DNA of 64,000 nt. It comes from Lachnospiraceae bacterium (GTDB taxonomy: Bacteria > Bacillota > Clostridia > Lachnospirales > Lachnospiraceae). The notes beneath the pieces are model-generated. The model ran no database searches, was not told the DNA's origin, and saw nothing but the letters and a program-made list of their open reading frames with translations. The stretch is from NCBI GenBank assembly GCA_016291405.1, contig JAEEXG010000001.1, forward strand, positions 1-64,000, given 5' to 3'. Every line of letters starts with the position of its first letter. Within the stretch, counting starts at the first letter, position 1. The position numbers and the translations under genes were made by a program. Positions 1 through 8,073 of the stretch are shown here, piece after piece.

Positions 1-54
1 AAAGATGATAATTTTAAATCCGTTGCATACTCTATAGAAGGAATGGGTAAATGA
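1..54 (+). CDS. mreB: C-terminal end of a gene upstream of mreC, probably mreB (partial)
   Basis: Only the last 17 codons are in the window. Frame 1 is open from base 1 and ends at the TGA at 52-54, which overlaps the ATG of mreC. The tail (SVAYSIEGMGK) is too short to identify alone. The name rests on context: in Clostridia the gene directly before mreC-mreD is normally mreB, the actin-like scaffold of the elongation machinery. The overlap implies translational coupling with mreC. Confidence 0.5.
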   Translation, partial: KDDNFKSVAYSIEGMGK

Positions 55-950
55 GTCCTGTCATAAAGAAAAAAGGAGAAAAATTTACATTTCAAAGTAA
101 ATATCTCCTTTTTATTTTAACAATATTATGTTGCATATTGCTGGTAGTGACATACACAACAGATATTTTTGATAAGCCTCTTAATTATGCGGTTAATTAT
201 ATTATTGTTCCTTACCAAAAGGGTATTTCCGCAATCGGAAGCAGAATGTCTGCAAAGAAAGATGAGCTTGTAAATATTCGTGATCTTATAGAAGAGAATG
301 CGAATTTAAAACAAAAAATAGCTGATTTGGAAGACGAAAACACCAGATTATTGCAAGATAAGTACGAATTAAACAATTTAAGATCCCTTTTTGAACTGGA
401 CGCTTCTTATGAAGGCTATGAAAAAACCGGTGCAAGAGTTATCTACAAAGAAGCAGGAAACTGGTTCTCTGATTTTATTATAGATAAAGGCCAGAACGAC
501 GGCATTGAGTTAAACATGAACGTTGTTTGCGGTAATGGCCTTGTGGGATATGTGTCTATGGTAGGCCCTGACTGGAGCCGTGTTACAAGCATTATTTCTG
601 ATGGCACAAATGTTTCCGCAATGGTTATTTCTTCATCAGATAACCTTATTGTTTCAGGGTCACTTGATTTAATTAATGACGGTGTAATTTCTTTTTCTCA
701 ATTAATTGATGAAGAATCGGTTGTGGGAATCGGCGATAAAGTTGTTACAAGTAATATTAGCGACAGATATATGCCCGGTATTTTGGTTGGATACATCAGT
801 GAAATCAATCCCGATGCCAACAACTTAACAAAGTCAGGTCTTTTGTTACCTGTAGTTGACTTTGAAAATATCGAAGAAGTTTTGGTTATATTGGATCAAA
901 AGAAAAATATAACCGAAGAAGACCGAGAGAACGCATTAAAGCAAGAATAA
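51..950 (+). CDS. mreC: Rod shape-determining protein MreC
   Basis: MreC is a membrane-anchored extracellular scaffold that links the MreB filament to the RodA-PBP2 peptidoglycan synthase. The 299-residue product has a short basic cytoplasmic start, one membrane helix at about residues 18-40, a coiled coil at about 66-118 rich in E/K/L heptads, then the beta-rich MreC core with typical phrases such as NVVCGNGLVGYV and GDKVVTSNISDRYMPGILVG. Length and domain order are normal for the family. The ATG overlaps the previous stop codon, and mreD follows after 3 bases, so it is inside the mre operon. Confidence 0.95.
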   Translation: MSPVIKKKGEKFTFQSKYLLFILTILCCILLVVTYTTDIFDKPLNYAVNYIIVPYQKGISAIGSRMSAKKDELVNIRDLIEENANLKQKIADLEDENTRLLQDKYELNNLRSLFELDASYEGYEKTGARVIYKEAGNWFSDFIIDKGQNDGIELNMNVVCGNGLVGYVSMVGPDWSRVTSIISDGTNVSAMVISSSDNLIVSGSLDLINDGVISFSQLIDEESVVGIGDKVVTSNISDRYMPGILVGYISEINPDANNLTKSGLLLPVVDFENIEEVLVILDQKKNITEEDRENALKQE

Positions 951-953
951 TAT

Positions 954-1472
954 ATGAAAAGATTTATAATAACCTTTCTTTTGCTAATTACATCTTTTGT
1001 GTTGCAGGGAACCTTATTTAAGAGCTTGTCTTTTGGCGGAATATCTCCAAACATGACTCTTATTTTGGTTGTATCCCTGGGTCTTATGCGTGGAAAGAAA
1101 ACGGGTATGATTACCGGTTTCTTTGCAGGCCTTCTTTTCGATGTATTCTTTGGTGAGTATATCGGATTTTATTCTCTTTTGATGATGTATACAGGTTTCT
1201 TTGCGGGAAGCTTTAATAAAGTGTTCTTCCCTGAAGACGTTAAACTTCCCATGAGCATGATTGCTATAAGTGATTTAATTTATGGCTTTTTGTGCTATTG
1301 TTTTTTGTTCCTTTTAAGAGGAAAACTAAACGTAGGTTACTATTTTTTGCACGTTTGCGTGCCTGAATGTGTATATACACTTGTTGTAACAATTATTTTT
1401 TACCCCCTTATCCTGGGTATAAACAATTACCTTGAAAAGGGCGAAAGAAAGCAGGCAAGAAAGTTTGTTTAA
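954..1472 (+). CDS. mreD: Rod shape-determining protein MreD
   Basis: A 172-residue, almost wholly hydrophobic protein with about five membrane helices, the expected size for MreD, the integral membrane partner of MreC in the elongation complex. The N-terminal helix followed by GGISPNMTLILVVSLGLMRG and the glycine-rich GFFAGLLFDVFFGE stretch are characteristic. It starts 3 bases after mreC. Its last 41 bases overlap the longest version of the PBP2 reading frame, so the exact PBP2 start is uncertain, but mreD itself is intact. Confidence 0.93.
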   Translation: MKRFIITFLLLITSFVLQGTLFKSLSFGGISPNMTLILVVSLGLMRGKKTGMITGFFAGLLFDVFFGEYIGFYSLLMMYTGFFAGSFNKVFFPEDVKLPMSMIAISDLIYGFLCYCFLFLLRGKLNVGYYFLHVCVPECVYTLVVTIIFYPLILGINNYLEKGERKQARKFV

Positions 1473-4293
1473 TAAGCTTAAAGAGTATTTAATGAGCTTA
1501 ATATCGTCCAGAATCATTTACCTTCTGGTATTTTATTCTGTATTGTTTGGTATTTTAATATACCGTATTTTTGACATGCAGATAATCAGGGGCGAAGACT
1601 ACATCAATAACTTTGAAATGAAGCAAAAGAAGGAAAGGTTTATTGATGCTGCCAGAGGTAATATCTATGATTGCAACGGGGTTTTGCTTGCATATAATAA
1701 ACTGGCTTATTCCGTAACAATAGAAGACGTATATGAATCCGGCAGAAAGAAAAACGAGAATTTAAATAAGACTATATATAAAACCATCAATATTATCGAA
1801 GAAAACGGAGATACCATCGATATTGATTTTGGTATCGATCTTGATGAAGACAATAATTATAAATTCACTCTTTCAGGGGCAAAGCTTTCTCGTTTCAAGG
1901 CAGATATTTACGGCGAAGCATATGTAGACAACATGACTTATGCCCAGGCTTCTTCAACACCTGATGAAATCATCGATTATTTGGCAGGAGAAGATAAGTT
2001 TAATATTGTAGCTATGGACGTTTCAAAAGAAATGACCTTAAAAATGGCTGCAATCAGATATGCAATGAGTTTAAACGCATATCAAAAGTACATTTCCACA
2101 GTTATTTCCACTGATGTTTCCGATGAAACAGTAGCGGTTATATATGAAAACTCAAATGTTTTACGTGGTGTAAATATTTCTGAAGATACTATAAGAGTTT
2201 ATCCTAACGGAAAATATACAGCCCAGATTGTAGGTTATACAGGTAAAATTAACTCAGACGAACTTGCAACCTACTCTTTAAAAGACGATTCCTATTCATT
2301 AAATGATATTATCGGTAAAACCGGTATAGAAAGAAGCATGGAGTCTTGGCTAAGAGGTCAAAAGGGCTCTGAAACAATTTATGTAAATACTACAGGTAAA
2401 GTTATTTCTTCAGAAGATTATGTTGAAGCAACGGCAGGAAATGACGTATATCTTTCCATCGATTCAAAGCTTCAGGAAGCAACTTATAATATTTTGGAGC
2501 AAAAGCTTGCAGGTATACTGTTAAAAAAGATAACCAATTCAAAAGAATATATTCCCAGAGAAAATGCCGATGCATCGGATATTATGATTCCTATTTACGA
2601 TGTTTATTATTCTTTGTTTAATAACCAGGTCATAAACATCGATCACTTAAGCGCAGACGATGCTACAGATACGGAAAAAGAAATCTATGCGGCATTTTTA
2701 AATAAAAAAGCTGATGTAATAGAAAGAATAAAGTCAGAACTTACAGATAAAAAGACGCCTTACAATAAGCTTACAATAGAGTATAAGGTGTATGAAAACC
2801 ATGTGGAAGACCTTCTTTTAAATAATAATATTTTATTATCCGATAAGATTGTGTATTCCGATAAAACATACAAGGCATGGGCGGTTGATGAAACCATCAG
2901 TTTAAGTGATTACATTAATTATGCAATCTCTCAAAACTGGATAGATTCGGATTCTTTGAATCTTGATGAAGCCTATTCTCAGTCAAATGAGATATACGAA
3001 GAAATTGTTAATATAATAGTTGATAAGCTTTCTGTTGATAAAGAATTTGACAGAAAGGTTTATAAGTACATTATCAAAAATGATGCCATTAAAGCAAAAC
3101 AGATATGTAACTGCTTATTGGATCAGGGAATTATTACATTAAGTGAAGAAGAGAAGGCTGCCTGGGACGCAGGAAGAATTTCTCCTTTCCAGTTCATGAT
3201 TACAAGAATAGAAAACCTTGAAATAACTCCTGCACAATTGGCCCTTGAACCATACAGTGCTTCTTTGGTAATTACCAATGTTAATACAGGAAAAGTAATG
3301 GCTTTGGTTTCTTATCCTTCATACGATAACAATTTTCTGGCTAACGGTGCCGATGCAGCTTATCTTAAAAAGATTAATTCGGACCTTTCAAAACCTTTGA
3401 TTAATTATGCCACACAGCAACGTACAGCACCCGGTTCGACATATAAGATGGTGTCTGCAACCGCAGGGCTTTGTGAAGGCGTAATCAATACACATTCTTT
3501 GATAACATGTACCGGTTCTTTCGAAGTAACCACAGATACCCATAAGTGTTGGGTATGGCCCGGTTCTCACGGAGCATTAAATGTATCAGGAGCCATAAAT
3601 AAATCTTGTAACGTTTTCTTTTATAACGTAGGTTACAAGTTAAGTCTTGATGACAGAGGAATGTATAGTTCAGACCTTGGTGTAGAAAAGCTTAATAAAT
3701 ACGCTGACCTTTATGGATTAAGCGAAAAATCCGGTGTGGAAATTGAAGAATACAACCCAATATTGACTGAAGCCTTTTCAGTTCCTTCGGCTATTGGACA
3801 AGGTACCAACTCATTTACTACAGTAGGACTTGCAAGATATGTAACAAGCGTTGCAAACGGCGGAACTGTTTATAATTTGTCTTTACTTGATAAGATTACT
3901 GACAGAGAGGGTAATTTGATTAAGGAATGTACTGCCGAAGTTCGTAATACTATCGAAATGGATGATTCTTACTGGAATGCTATACATGATGGTATGAGAA
4001 GAGTTGTGACAGACATGTCATACTACTCAGAACTTCCCGTAACTGTTGCAGGTAAAACAGGTACTGCACAGCAGTCAAAAACCAGCCCCGACCATGGTTT
4101 GTTTGTATGCTATGCACCTTATGAAAATCCCGAAATTGCCATAGCATCAAGAATATCAAACGGTTATTCATCAAGCTATGTTGCTTTTACGGTAGAAGAT
4201 GTACTAAAGTATTACTTTAATGTTGATAAAGAAGATAATATTGTAACCGGTTCCGCAGAAGCCATCAGTATTTCTGCAGGACACGGAGACTAA
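1432..4293 (+). CDS. mrdA: Penicillin-binding protein 2 (class B transpeptidase) with a large insertion
   Basis: Class B PBP that cross-links peptidoglycan with RodA during elongation. One membrane helix (about residues 28-47) precedes a PBP dimerisation domain (PNGKYTAQIVGYTGKI). The transpeptidase motifs are SxxK with S669 (APGSTYK), SxN at 725-727 (SCN) and KTG at 875-877. At 953 residues it is well above the usual 600-750. The excess is a mainly helical block of about 240 residues (roughly 365-605) between the dimerisation domain and the catalytic phrase SLVITNVNTGKVMA. The start is uncertain: TTG 1432 overlaps mreD by 41 bases and lacks an obvious ribosome site, TTG 1465 follows AAGAAAG, and ATG 1492 also fits. 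Residue numbers are from 1432. Confidence 0.93.
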   Translation: MKRAKESRQESLFNKLKEYLMSLISSRIIYLLVFYSVLFGILIYRIFDMQIIRGEDYINNFEMKQKKERFIDAARGNIYDCNGVLLAYNKLAYSVTIEDVYESGRKKNENLNKTIYKTINIIEENGDTIDIDFGIDLDEDNNYKFTLSGAKLSRFKADIYGEAYVDNMTYAQASSTPDEIIDYLAGEDKFNIVAMDVSKEMTLKMAAIRYAMSLNAYQKYISTVISTDVSDETVAVIYENSNVLRGVNISEDTIRVYPNGKYTAQIVGYTGKINSDELATYSLKDDSYSLNDIIGKTGIERSMESWLRGQKGSETIYVNTTGKVISSEDYVEATAGNDVYLSIDSKLQEATYNILEQKLAGILLKKITNSKEYIPRENADASDIMIPIYDVYYSLFNNQVINIDHLSADDATDTEKEIYAAFLNKKADVIERIKSELTDKKTPYNKLTIEYKVYENHVEDLLLNNNILLSDKIVYSDKTYKAWAVDETISLSDYINYAISQNWIDSDSLNLDEAYSQSNEIYEEIVNIIVDKLSVDKEFDRKVYKYIIKNDAIKAKQICNCLLDQGIITLSEEEKAAWDAGRISPFQFMITRIENLEITPAQLALEPYSASLVITNVNTGKVMALVSYPSYDNNFLANGADAAYLKKINSDLSKPLINYATQQRTAPGSTYKMVSATAGLCEGVINTHSLITCTGSFEVTTDTHKCWVWPGSHGALNVSGAINKSCNVFFYNVGYKLSLDDRGMYSSDLGVEKLNKYADLYGLSEKSGVEIEEYNPILTEAFSVPSAIGQGTNSFTTVGLARYVTSVANGGTVYNLSLLDKITDREGNLIKECTAEVRNTIEMDDSYWNAIHDGMRRVVTDMSYYSELPVTVAGKTGTAQQSKTSPDHGLFVCYAPYENPEIAIASRISNGYSSSYVAFTVEDVLKYYFNVDKEDNIVTGSAEAISISAGHGD

Positions 4294-4303
4294 AGGGGAT
4301 TGT

Positions 4304-4996
4304 ATGAGCTCTTTTGTAACTATTAAAAGTTTTTCAAACGGTTTAAAGGTGTTTTTGGATGATACCTGCAGCTTTGAAGAGCTTGAAAGTGAAATAAAAG
4401 ATAAGTTTGAAAAATCACATGACTTTTTTAAAGGCGGTAAAATAGCCATTTCTTTTGAAGGAAGAACTCTTTCCGATATTGAAGAAAGACGTCTTACAAA
4501 AATAATGGAAGAGTCCGCCGATTTAACCATCCTTTATGTAATCGGTAAGGATGATAAGACAAATCAAAGCTTTGCAAAAGCTGTTGAACGACCTGTTTAT
4601 TCAAAAGAAAACGATGTTTTTGACGGAATATATTCAGGCTCCGTTAAACAGTTTGAAAGGCTTGAAACAAAGGGTAACATTGTTGTTTTGGGAGATGTTG
4701 AGCCCGGAGCTACCATAATTACCGACGGTAACATTATCATTCTTGGAGGCCTTTACGGAACTGCTATAATTAACGCTAAAAAAGATACGGACAAACTCTT
4801 TATAGCAGCAAATGACGTAAGTGCTGAGAAAATACAAATCGGAATAAACGAGTATTATTCAAAAGAAAAATCAAAATGGGTTGTAAGGCCTAAAATGGTT
4901 TCTAAAATCGCCTTTTTGTCACAGGGCAAAATTGTACTTGAAAACATCGGTAAGAGTTCATTAAGTCATTTATGCAATAATATAAACAACGAGTGA
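4304..4996 (+). CDS. minC: Septum site-determining protein MinC
   Basis: MinC blocks FtsZ polymerisation away from midcell and is normally placed by MinD. The 230-residue protein has an N-terminal FtsZ-inhibiting domain (about 1-105) and the right-handed beta-helix C-domain with the hallmark run VVLGDVEPGATIITDGN and IIILGGLYGTA (about 125-155). AAAGGGG lies before the ATG. It sits between PBP2 and rodA. The minD and minE genes that usually follow are absent: rodA starts 4 bases after the minC stop. Whether a MinD partner is encoded elsewhere cannot be seen here. Confidence 0.93.
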   Translation: MSSFVTIKSFSNGLKVFLDDTCSFEELESEIKDKFEKSHDFFKGGKIAISFEGRTLSDIEERRLTKIMEESADLTILYVIGKDDKTNQSFAKAVERPVYSKENDVFDGIYSGSVKQFERLETKGNIVVLGDVEPGATIITDGNIIILGGLYGTAIINAKKDTDKLFIAANDVSAEKIQIGINEYYSKEKSKWVVRPKMVSKIAFLSQGKIVLENIGKSSLSHLCNNINNE

Positions 4997-5000
4997 GAAA

Positions 5001-6143
5001 ATGTTTAAAAACCTAAAGATTAAGGATTATGATTTTAAGTTAATATTTTTCGTTTTATGTACCAATATTTTAGGTATTCTTATTATCGGAAGTGCGGCCC
5101 CTGAACTTCAGCAAAAGCAGCTTCTTGGATCCATTCTGGGAGTTTTCTTAATGGTGGTTGTTTCGCTTTTCGATTATAAGATTATTCTTAGGTTTTATTG
5201 GCTTTGGTACATTATTATGGTGGGATTGCTCTTGGCGGTAAGAATCGTCGGTCGTTCATCCCATGGTTCTGCAAGATGGTTTAGCATTGCCGGTATCACA
5301 TTTCAGCCTTCGGAAACTGCTAAAATAATATTGATTATTTTTTTTGCACAGTTTATCATGAAATATAAGGATAGAATTAACACAGTGAGATTTGTTGTAA
5401 GTTATATATTACTGTGTGGTGTGCCGTTGGGACTTACTCTTTTGCAACCGGATTTATCAACAAGTATTGTAATTGCTACAGTATTTGTTATTCTATTATT
5501 TATTGCAGGAATAAGTTGGAAATTTATTGTTGGCGCAATTGCTCTATTAGTGCCATCTGTAATCATTCTATTTAGTATGATTCTAAAAGAAGGGCAGAGC
5601 ATAATAGACGATTATCAAAGACAGCGTATTATGGCAAAGATTTATCCCGATAAATATGCCGATGATGCTTATCAGCAATTAAATTCTGAAATTGCCATAG
5701 GTTCCGGCAGGTTATTCGGAAAAGGCCTAAACAACAATCAAATTGATTCTTTAAAAAACGGAAATTATATTATCGAACCTCAGAATGACTTTGTATTTGC
5801 AGTTATTGGTGAAGAGCTTGGTTTCTTAGGTTCCTTACTTGTGATTTTACTTCTTTTTGCTATAGCAATTGAGTGTTTTATGATAGCAAGAAAGATTAAA
5901 GAGATAGACGGAAGAGTTATAGCAATCGGAATGGGCTCACTTGTTGGCATACAAGGATTCTTTAATATAGGTGTAGCCACAAACATTTTGCCTAATACAG
6001 GCCTTCCCCTTCCTTTTGTAAGTTATGGACTGACGTCTTTGGTAAGTTTGTATATAGGCATAGGTTTTGTTTTGAATGTGCGACTGCGAAACAAACCTGT
6101 ACGAGATAAAAAAGAGCTTTCATTTATGGGAAGCAGTATATAA
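5001..6143 (+). CDS. rodA: RodA, SEDS-family peptidoglycan polymerase
   Basis: Multi-pass SEDS glycosyltransferase that polymerises lipid II for side-wall growth, paired with the PBP2 encoded upstream. The 380 residues form about ten membrane helices. Family signatures are GSARWFSIAGITFQPSETAKI, IIEPQNDFVFAVIGEELGFLG containing the conserved acidic residue of SEDS proteins, and the C-terminal NTGLPLPFVSYGLTSL. It follows minC by 4 bases with a GAGTGAGAAA ribosome-site region overlapping the minC stop. Length is normal. RodA rather than FtsW is inferred from the mre/PBP2 neighbourhood. Confidence 0.93.
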   Translation: MFKNLKIKDYDFKLIFFVLCTNILGILIIGSAAPELQQKQLLGSILGVFLMVVVSLFDYKIILRFYWLWYIIMVGLLLAVRIVGRSSHGSARWFSIAGITFQPSETAKIILIIFFAQFIMKYKDRINTVRFVVSYILLCGVPLGLTLLQPDLSTSIVIATVFVILLFIAGISWKFIVGAIALLVPSVIILFSMILKEGQSIIDDYQRQRIMAKIYPDKYADDAYQQLNSEIAIGSGRLFGKGLNNNQIDSLKNGNYIIEPQNDFVFAVIGEELGFLGSLLVILLLFAIAIECFMIARKIKEIDGRVIAIGMGSLVGIQGFFNIGVATNILPNTGLPLPFVSYGLTSLVSLYIGIGFVLNVRLRNKPVRDKKELSFMGSSI

Positions 6144-6160
6144 AAATTGGAGGAGTTTAG

Positions 6161-6556
6161 ATGAATATCGCATTGATTGCTCATGATGCAAAGAAAAAGC
6201 TTATGCAGAATTTCTGCATAGCATATAGGGGAATTTTGAGCAAAAATGATTTATATGCTACCGGAACAACCGGAAGATTGATTGAAGAGGTTACAAATCT
6301 AAACGTTCACAAATACCTCGCCGGTCATCTTGGCGGCGAACAGCAGATAGGTGCACAGCTTGAACATAACCAGATCGACCTTGTTATTTTCTTAAGAGAT
6401 CCGCTTACACAAAAGACTCACGAGCCTGATGTAAGCAATCTTATGAGATTATGTGATATGCATAACATTCCACTTGCTACGAACCTTGCAAGCGCGGAAT
6501 TATTGATTAAATCATTGGATCGTGGAGATTTAGAGTGGCGTGAAATGTACAAATAA
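6161..6556 (+). CDS. mgsA: Methylglyoxal synthase
   Basis: Cytosolic enzyme converting dihydroxyacetone phosphate to methylglyoxal and phosphate, an overflow bypass of lower glycolysis. The 131 residues match the family from end to end: [12 protein letters not shown] at the start, [11 protein letters not shown] for phosphate binding, [27 protein letters not shown] with the catalytic aspartate, and [13 protein letters not shown] strong GGAGGAG precedes the ATG. It is the usual neighbour of rodA in Lachnospiraceae. The last 17 bases overlap the next gene in another frame. Confidence 0.96.
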   Translation: MNIALIAHDAKKKLMQNFCIAYRGILSKNDLYATGTTGRLIEEVTNLNVHKYLAGHLGGEQQIGAQLEHNQIDLVIFLRDPLTQKTHEPDVSNLMRLCDMHNIPLATNLASAELLIKSLDRGDLEWREMYK

Positions 6557-7520
6557 ATTTGTTTTCATTCTAATAATGATTTTAGTGGCATCTTCACTTT
6601 CGGCTTGTTCAAAAGCCGAAATCAGGATGCCATTTTCTAGTTTTCAAATTGAGGAAGAAGGAAATACCGGCCTTGAGTTTTCGAAGAATAATGCTTTGTT
6701 AAACGGATATGCCTTTGATCTGGCTTCTTTTACCGAAGATTATACGGAAAAATATAATCTTGCAAATGCCGGCGCAGGTTTGCTTGTTGATATTAACAAC
6801 AAAAAAGTATTGTTTGCACAAAATGCATTTGAACAGAAGTATCCCGCAAGTATCACTAAGATATTTACTGCATTAATTGCTTTAAAACATTGTGATATCG
6901 ATGAAACTATAGTTTGTACGGATGCTTGCTCAAAGTTACCCGATGATGCCGTTAAATTAGGGTTAAGAACCGGCGATACACTGACTCTTGATCAGGCTCT
7001 TCATTTAGCTTTGATTTCATCTTATAACGATGCTGCAATTGCTATAGCATGTCATGTAAGCGGAACAGAAGAAGAGTTTGCTAAATTAATGAATGAGGAA
7101 GCAAGAAAACTTGGTGCTACCTCTTCAAACTTTACAGATGCCAGCGGACTTGGCGGAGAAAATCACTATACATCCGCATATGATTTATATTTAATATTCA
7201 ATGAATTTGTAAAGTATCCCGAGCTTCTTGAAATTATTCAATCAAACGAGTATTCAACAACCTATCATGATAAAAACGGAACCGATTTAACTGCAACAGG
7301 TAAGTCTACAAACCAGTTTTTCAGAGGTCTTTATTCGCTTCCTGAAAATGTAACCGTTGTAGGCGGCAAAACAGGCACTACATCTGAAGCGGGTTATTGT
7401 CTTTTGCTTTTGGTAAGAGACGCTTATTCAAATCCTTATATAGCTGTGGTACTAGGTTCTGATTCAAGAGATAATTTATATGAAGAAATGACGCAAATGT
7501 TGCGTACAATAATAAATTAA
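6540..7520 (+). CDS. D-alanyl-D-alanine carboxypeptidase, probable lipoprotein (DacF/PBP5-like)
   Basis: Low-molecular-weight PBP of the S11 family that trims the terminal D-Ala of peptidoglycan stems. Catalytic motifs are SxxK at S104-K107 (PASITKIF), SxN at 161-163 (SYN) and KTG at 277-279 (GGKTGTTSE). The N-terminus is a lipoprotein signal with lipobox LSAC (Cys23), so the enzyme should be lipid-anchored rather than held by the C-terminal amphipathic helix of classical PBP5. At 326 residues it is short, and the usual C-terminal beta domain is missing. Translation starts at GTG 6540, with TGGAG upstream, overlapping mgsA by 17 bases. Confidence 0.9.
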   Translation: MKCTNKFVFILIMILVASSLSACSKAEIRMPFSSFQIEEEGNTGLEFSKNNALLNGYAFDLASFTEDYTEKYNLANAGAGLLVDINNKKVLFAQNAFEQKYPASITKIFTALIALKHCDIDETIVCTDACSKLPDDAVKLGLRTGDTLTLDQALHLALISSYNDAAIAIACHVSGTEEEFAKLMNEEARKLGATSSNFTDASGLGGENHYTSAYDLYLIFNEFVKYPELLEIIQSNEYSTTYHDKNGTDLTATGKSTNQFFRGLYSLPENVTVVGGKTGTTSEAGYCLLLLVRDAYSNPYIAVVLGSDSRDNLYEEMTQMLRTIIN

Positions 7521-7522
7521 TG

Positions 7523-7551
7523 TTGTATTTTAAGAGGGCATAAACTATAAT
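7523..7551 (+). promoter_or_regulatory. Sigma-A type promoter for the small P-loop gene
   Basis: TTGTAT (7523-7528) and TATAAT (7546-7551) are separated by exactly 17 bases, 45 bases before the ATG at 7597. This separates the gene from the mre/rodA operon. Position and match are seen directly; activity is inferred. Confidence 0.65.
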
Positions 7552-7596
7552 AATATTATCATCCTTAAAGATGAAAAACAGGACGGAGGGTTTACA

Positions 7597-8016
7597 ATGG
7601 TACAGTTAATTGTTGGCGAAAAGGGCAAGGGTAAAACCAAACACCTGCTAGACAAAGTAAATACCGAAATAAAGAATGTATCGGGTAACATCGTTTATTT
7701 GGACAAGAGCGCAAAGAACATGTATGAGCTCAACAACAAAGTAAGATTAATTGATGTGTCCGATTATTTTATTGAAAATTTCAGTGAATTCCTAGGTTTT
7801 GTATGCGGAATAATTTCGCAGGATCACGATCTTGAACAGATGTATTTAGATAGTTTCTTCCCCATCTCAAAGGCAGAAAAAGATGATATGGATGCCTGCA
7901 TCGATAAACTTGAAAAAGTTGGTGAAAAGTTTGGGGTTGATTTTGTTGTAGCTGTTTCTTTAACAGAATCAGAGTTATCAGATAAGGCAAAGTCAAAAGT
8001 TATTATTTCGTTATAA
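7597..8016 (+). CDS. Small P-loop protein of unknown function
   Basis: A 139-residue cytosolic protein. Residues 7-14 read GEKGKGKT, a perfect Walker A (GxxxxGKT) immediately after the first beta strand (VQLIV), so nucleotide binding is likely. A later hydrophobic strand (VDFVVAVSLTES) could stand in for Walker B but has no clear acidic pair. I know similar short proteins from Lachnospiraceae, sometimes labelled 'twitching motility PilT-like', but there is no sign of a pilus here and I do not assign that role. It has its own promoter, an ACGGAGGG ribosome site and a terminator directly after it, so it is probably monocistronic with readthrough into the HlyD-like gene. Confidence 0.8.
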   Translation: MVQLIVGEKGKGKTKHLLDKVNTEIKNVSGNIVYLDKSAKNMYELNNKVRLIDVSDYFIENFSEFLGFVCGIISQDHDLEQMYLDSFFPISKAEKDDMDACIDKLEKVGEKFGVDFVVAVSLTESELSDKAKSKVIISL

Positions 8017-8031
8017 TTTATTTAAAGTATC

Positions 8032-8062
8032 AAGCCCCGGCGGTATGGTCGGGGCTTTTTTC
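8032..8062 (+). terminator. Rho-independent terminator after the P-loop gene
   Basis: Stem AAGCCCCG / CGGGGCTT with a 10-base loop, followed by a T run. It ends only 11 bases before the ATG of the next gene, whose ribosome site AAGGAG lies right behind it. Confidence 0.85.
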
Positions 8063-8073
8063 TAAGGAGTACA

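Noticed and set aside
3388-4530. Minus-strand ORFs at 3388-3570, 3980-4174 and 4204-4530
   Set aside because: They lie opposite the intact PBP2 and minC genes, have no ribosome site and show no recognisable protein pattern.
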